From Aromatoleum aromaticum EbN1 (lineage in GTDB: Bacteria; Pseudomonadota; Gammaproteobacteria; Burkholderiales; Rhodocyclaceae): a stretch of 64,000 nucleotides of DNA. Below the pieces are notes generated by a model. The model ran no database searches. It saw only the letters and a program-made list of their open reading frames with translations, and was not told where the DNA came from. Location of the stretch: contig NC_006513.1 of NCBI RefSeq assembly GCF_000025965.1, positions 868,001-932,000 of the forward strand. The letters run 5' to 3'. This document shows, in pieces, positions 60,376 to 64,000 of the stretch (position 1 is its first letter; every line of letters starts with the position of its first letter). The translations under genes were made by a program, and so were the position numbers.

Positions 60376-61599
60376 TCAGACCAGAACCTTGCGCGCCAGC
60401 CCGGCTCCCGCACGCAATACCGCTCCGGCAACCGACTTGCGCCAGCCACGCAGGCGTCGTGCCCCCGCCACCCGGCGCTCGGCATAGGCGATGAAATCCT
60501 GCAGCACGACGCTGAACGCCACATCGGGCTTGACCGTCAACACGCCACTGACGCTCGGTTCGGCCGCGTTCACCTGGTACCAGTCCCGATAGCAATGATG
60601 CTGCGGAGCGGTGCAGAACGGGTCTGGAAACACTTTCCGCAGATCCTCGCGCTCACGGTACAGCACCCGTTGTGCACGGCTGATCGTCGTGCCATCATCG
60701 AAAGCAGCATACTTGCCCGGCCGCTTGCCGAGTTGCGCCTGCCCGGCCTTGTCGCACTCGGCCAGATACCAGTTACGCAGCTCGATGAGGGCCGGGTTGT
60801 CCTGTCCGTACTTGTTCAGCATCGCTTCCTGCGCACCGCTGTCGAAGCCGGAGAAGTGATAGAAGCCCAAGTCCTCGTCATTGACCTTGACCCCGCCTGC
60901 AAGCGAACCGGTAACCCGGCGATGCGTCAGGTTCCAGGTGGCGACATTGAAGCCCGCATCGCGCATGACTTCGAGATCGTCGAAGAAACAAGGTGCCAGA
61001 TCGACCCAGCGCTGGTCGGTGAACAAACCGCGATCGGTGTTGTCGTGGCAGAAGTCACGCAGCCGGGCTGCCCACCAGTCGATGAAGGCACGCCCCTGCC
61101 CGTCGGCACGCGCACCCAGAAAACCGAGGTTGAACACGCCGTGCTTCAGGCTGGCGAATTCGTTGTCGATGATCGACTCGAAAGTCTTCTCCGGTGCGGT
61201 CTGGTGCGGCGTCAACAGGATGGCATGCTCGTCGAGGCGACGGCACAATTCGTCCAGGCGGGAAAACACCACCATGTCCGGATCGAAGTAGAAAGCCTTT
61301 TCCGCTCCCAGGCGGTCGAACAGATGCTGGAACGCGAAACCTTTCACCGCTGTGCACAGCTCGACGACCGTATGGCCGAAAACCCATTGTTCGAGGTTGT
61401 CGATCTGCAGGTCCCCGAGCGTGATCACCGAATCGAATGGCTCGCTGGCGAGGTCGAAGCCCGGCGGCGGATCGTCGCTCAACATCAGGTGAAATCCGAT
61501 GTCCGGCGCCAGCTGCTTCACCGACGCAGCGAGCACGCGCGCCTTGGGCAGGTAGTTGGTCGTGATGCTGGTAAAAGCGTGAATACGTTGCTGGTTCAT
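60376..61599 (-). CDS. GT8-like glycosyltransferase
   Basis: 407 residues. HAFTSITTNYLPKARVLAAS (nucleotide-binding start), LMLSDDPPPGFDLASEPFDS, VELCTAVKGFAFQHLFDRLG and KAFYFDPDMVVFSRLDEL with the D-x-D metal site; further HGVFNLGFLGARADG and FHFSGFDSG-like YHFSGFDSGAQ. This is the A-fold of GT8-type retaining transferases. The start overlaps the GT2 gene stop by 4 nt, and the large GT gene follows with 14 bp. Sugar unknown. Confidence 0.82.
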   Translation of the reverse strand: MNQQRIHAFTSITTNYLPKARVLAASVKQLAPDIGFHLMLSDDPPPGFDLASEPFDSVITLGDLQIDNLEQWVFGHTVVELCTAVKGFAFQHLFDRLGAEKAFYFDPDMVVFSRLDELCRRLDEHAILLTPHQTAPEKTFESIIDNEFASLKHGVFNLGFLGARADGQGRAFIDWWAARLRDFCHDNTDRGLFTDQRWVDLAPCFFDDLEVMRDAGFNVATWNLTHRRVTGSLAGGVKVNDEDLGFYHFSGFDSGAQEAMLNKYGQDNPALIELRNWYLAECDKAGQAQLGKRPGKYAAFDDGTTISRAQRVLYREREDLRKVFPDPFCTAPQHHCYRDWYQVNAAEPSVSGVLTVKPDVAFSVVLQDFIAYAERRVAGARRLRGWRKSVAGAVLRAGAGLARKVLV

Positions 61600-62846
61600 T
61601 TTCTACCCATCAGTTTCAGGACGAATCGCGCGTAGCGCCAGATGCGGCTCGACGTTATGACTTCAAGTCGTGCATTCGCGTGCGTCATGGCCTGACGCAA
61701 CGCCTCGTTCCCCGCTGCCAATGCCTTGTTTTCGGCCTGCAGCGTCGTCACGTCGGCTTCACGTTCACGCACGAAACCGCTGGCGCGTTCCAGTTCATGC
61801 TCCAGCACACCTTGATAGGCGCGCGCCTCGTCGAGCAGCCGGCGTAACGCGTTGCCGTCGTCGCGCAGTGCGTCGGCGAGGCGGCGAGGCTCGGCGCTCT
61901 TGGCCTCACGTTCGGCAAAAACTTCCTCGACCACGGCGAGCGCCTCCGCCGGCCCCTGCATCGCACGTTTCAACCCGATGCGTTGACGCAGGAAACGCAA
62001 AGGATCGGCGAGCAGGAAAGCGGCGACATTGCGCGCGTAGTCGGGATGCAGGACTGCAATCACCGGTTCGGCCTCACGCACGCGCTCGATGCGCTCGTCA
62101 CCGAAGCTTACCGATCCTGCGTGCAACACGAACACATCTGCGGCAAGCACACTGCGCCAGCCCAGCGCTTGCGCCCGCATGCAAAAATCGCTTTCCTCAC
62201 CGTAGCCGCGGCCGAAACGCGCCTCGTCGAACAGACCGACCGCATCCAGGCAGGCACGCCGGATATACAGGCAGAAACCCACGCCGGTAGGCAGTTCGGG
62301 ATGCTCGCCCGCGAGGGCATCGGCGACCAGCCGATCGAGTGCCGCGAGACCGAGCGTACCCGGCACCTCCCCGCCCCAGTCTTCGAAAGGATAGGAGCAG
62401 ATCGTGCCGTTATTCGAGAACGGCGTGACGGTGCCGATATCGGTGGCGGAATAAGCGGCACCGCGCAGCCGGTCCAGCCAGTCGTTCGCCACCTCAGTGT
62501 CGCTGTTGAGCAGCACTACGTCGCGCTCCGGGTGCAGCGCCATCGCACGGTTGACCGAACCGACGAATCCGCGATTGCTCTCGTTGCGCAACAGGTGGAT
62601 ACGGCCCGTTGCCGCCAGCGCATCGACCAGCGCCACGACTTCCGGCTCCGGGGAGCAGTCGTCCACCACGATCAGTTCGAAACGTGCCCGCGCACTGCAG
62701 CCCAGCACGGATTCCAGGCAGCGCCGCGTTTCTTCGGCACCACGGAATACCGGCACGATGACATCGATGAGGTCCGCGCCCGCGCCTGCGGAACCACCCC
62801 GCTGGATCTCGCTTCCGGCATCGGGGCCGACGTGTTTATCGTTCAC
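61596..62846 (-). CDS. Glycosyltransferase family 2 with C-terminal coiled coil
   Basis: 416 residues. GT-A core: LIDVIVPVFRGAEETRRCLE, FELIVVDDCSPEPEVVALVD, LRNESNRGFVGSVNRAM and VVLLNSDTEVANDWLDRLRG (D-x-D), then GYGEESDFCMRAQALGWRSV. From ~310 an E/A/R-rich heptad region (VREREADVTTLQAENKALAA) forms a coiled coil, ending in SSRIWRYARFVLKLMG. This design is typical of rhamnosyltransferase-like GTs in glycan islands. 25 bp separate it from the methyltransferase upstream. Confidence 0.87.
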   Translation of the reverse strand: MNDKHVGPDAGSEIQRGGSAGAGADLIDVIVPVFRGAEETRRCLESVLGCSARARFELIVVDDCSPEPEVVALVDALAATGRIHLLRNESNRGFVGSVNRAMALHPERDVVLLNSDTEVANDWLDRLRGAAYSATDIGTVTPFSNNGTICSYPFEDWGGEVPGTLGLAALDRLVADALAGEHPELPTGVGFCLYIRRACLDAVGLFDEARFGRGYGEESDFCMRAQALGWRSVLAADVFVLHAGSVSFGDERIERVREAEPVIAVLHPDYARNVAAFLLADPLRFLRQRIGLKRAMQGPAEALAVVEEVFAEREAKSAEPRRLADALRDDGNALRRLLDEARAYQGVLEHELERASGFVREREADVTTLQAENKALAAGNEALRQAMTHANARLEVITSSRIWRYARFVLKLMGRK

Positions 62847-62871
62847 TCTCGCTTCCTTGCTGCTGTTACGC

Positions 62872-64000
62872 TCACGCGGGCTTGCGCACGCGGATCACCG
62901 CGTTGTCGTCCCATGCCCAGGTCTGATTGACCGCCCACAGGCTGCGCACCGCTCCCTCCAGTTCGTCCACCCGTGACTGCAGTCGCGCAGTGTACTCGTG
63001 CTGCACCGCAACGTGCTTGGTGAAAGCATTCTCGAGTCTGCGCAGCGCGGCCGGAGAGATGATGCCGAAACGCCTCAGCATCCGCTCCATGCGCCCGGCC
63101 GGCTCCACCGGAAACGCAGGAGAAGGCAGCGCAGCGGGCGGATTCGGCACCGCTGCGGCAGCATTCAGCGGCGGCTGCCAGGCAAACGGAACCACTTCGC
63201 GGCCATCGGCGCGGTGACTATGGAATTCGGGATCGAGGCCATGACCACGGCACATCAGCTCGATCAGGTCGGGATGATAGAAGCGCACGTGTTCCGGGTC
63301 GCGCCAGAAACCCAGCAACTGGCTGCGGATCGATTCGGGGTCGGGAAACACGAACACGGCCACGCCACCGGGACGCAGCGCGTGCGCGATGAGGCTGATC
63401 AGCCGGTCCACTCCCGCAGTATCGAGGTGTTCGACGAAATGCGAACAATAAATGCCGTCGAACCGGCCGCCGGCGCCGGCAAGATAGTCGAGCGCATCGG
63501 CCTCCTCGATGTCGAATCCGAGGCCGCGCGCATAGCGCACCGAGGCGGAATCGCGCTCGACGCCGCGCGCGGCAATGCCCCGCTGACGCAGGATGTCGAG
63601 AAACACCGCGGTCCCGCAGGCCACTTCCAGCACCTCGCTGCAACCGTCGAAATGCCGGGCGAGCGGCAGTTGCATGCGGTATAGCAGGCCGTGGTCACGC
63701 AGGCCGAAAGCATAGTGGGCATAGCCGGACACCGTACTGTCCGAGGAGGCGACCACCGGCAACGGCTGAAGGGCCTGGAGTGCCTGCTCCAAGCTGGCCG
63801 CAAGCGCAGGCGCCCGGGCAGGAAATGTCTCGCGGAAGGCGGCATCGGCCGCTTCGTCACCATTGACGTAAATGCCCGAAGCCAGCGCGACCACGTCTGC
63901 CAGCCACAACCGCGCACGCGAACCCGCGGGGGGCAAGGCCACACCGGGCACGCGCATCAGCACCGGATAGCCGAGCAGTGCGCCGACACGCACCATGTCC
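62872..64000 (-). CDS. SAM-dependent methyltransferase, probably partial at right edge
   Basis: At least 374 residues; the first possible ATG is at 63996, but the frame is open at the edge and the N-terminal part (VALPPAGSRARLWLADVVAL) reads like the middle of a domain, so the gene may start outside. Methyltransferase core: EVLEVACGTAVFLDILRQRG, DIEEADALDYLAG, FDGIYCSHFVEHLDTAGVDR and LRPGGVAVFVFPDPESIRSQ. The C-terminus has an amphipathic helix HVAVQHEYTARLQSRVDELE and ends NQTWAWDDNAVIRVRK. Such enzymes cap or decorate glycans. Same strand and tight spacing as the GT genes that follow. Confidence 0.8.
   Translation of the reverse strand, partial: DMVRVGALLGYPVLMRVPGVALPPAGSRARLWLADVVALASGIYVNGDEAADAAFRETFPARAPALAASLEQALQALQPLPVVASSDSTVSGYAHYAFGLRDHGLLYRMQLPLARHFDGCSEVLEVACGTAVFLDILRQRGIAARGVERDSASVRYARGLGFDIEEADALDYLAGAGGRFDGIYCSHFVEHLDTAGVDRLISLIAHALRPGGVAVFVFPDPESIRSQLLGFWRDPEHVRFYHPDLIELMCRGHGLDPEFHSHRADGREVVPFAWQPPLNAAAAVPNPPAALPSPAFPVEPAGRMERMLRRFGIISPAALRRLENAFTKHVAVQHEYTARLQSRVDELEGAVRSLWAVNQTWAWDDNAVIRVRKPA

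Overview
The window is a chromosomal segment of a betaproteobacterium. The gene order rsmI/yraN/diaA/dolP, followed by mpl, tlpA, aroQ, accB-accC and prmA, together with the high-GC codon use, suggests Rhodocyclales of the Azoarcus/Aromatoleum/Thauera type. This is inferred from protein recognition and synteny, not from a database search.

Layout. (1) 1-11.0 kb is a core housekeeping block: pyrC (cut by the left edge), rsmI, yraN, a diaA/gmhA-type SIS protein, dolP, mpl, a conserved hypothetical, tlpA, aroQ, accB, accC, prmA, a zinc-ribbon membrane protein and dgkA. Between accB and accC lies a second copy of the accC start. (2) 11.0-16.8 kb is a mixed zone: a solitary GSU2403-type nucleotidyltransferase behind a large palindrome, a glycine-zipper lipoprotein, a PfkB kinase, a HIT protein, a 5'-truncated VanZ-like gene and a hipBA toxin-antitoxin pair. 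(3) 16.8-39.1 kb is a surface-polysaccharide locus: flippase, chain-length regulator, pyruvyl transferase, second flippase, FrhB-like protein, polymerase, glycosyltransferases, rmlB, acyltransferase, second polymerase-like protein, another glycosyltransferase, the WcaJ-type initiating transferase and an ElyC-like protein. A three-gene accessory cassette (AAA ATPase with DUF234, a frameshifted gene, an ImmA-like protein), punctuated by a palindromic repeat, sits at 19.5-23.1 kb. At 33.6-34.2 kb three gene fragments (rmlA 5', vapC 3', probable hns 5') are joined end to end. (4) 39.1-54.8 kb holds a duplicated block, acyltransferase / GT4-GT2 fusion / DUF2304, split by a 9-kb island rich in toxin-antitoxin genes, with an IS66 element, an IS5-family element, a RAYT transposase and many hairpin repeats. 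(5) 55-64 kb carries a SapC-family gene and a second minus-strand glycosylation cluster: a membrane protein with TPRs, a two-domain glycosyltransferase, a GT8-like and a GT2 enzyme, and a methyltransferase cut by the right edge.

How the genes work together. Regions 3-5 look like lipopolysaccharide or exopolysaccharide assembly. WcaJ would load the first sugar on undecaprenyl phosphate, the GTs extend it, pyruvyl and acyl groups decorate it, Wzx flips it, Wzy polymerises it and Wzz sets chain length. Two flippases and two polymerase-like proteins, visibly different base composition (23.2-28.4 and 31.7-33.6 kb are AT-rich) and broken rmlA and manC show that at least two sugar loci have been overlaid. 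Both IS elements can be removed on paper: the IS66 hit the stop codon of yoeB with an 8-bp target duplication, and the IS5 split a DUF4160 gene with a 4-bp duplication.
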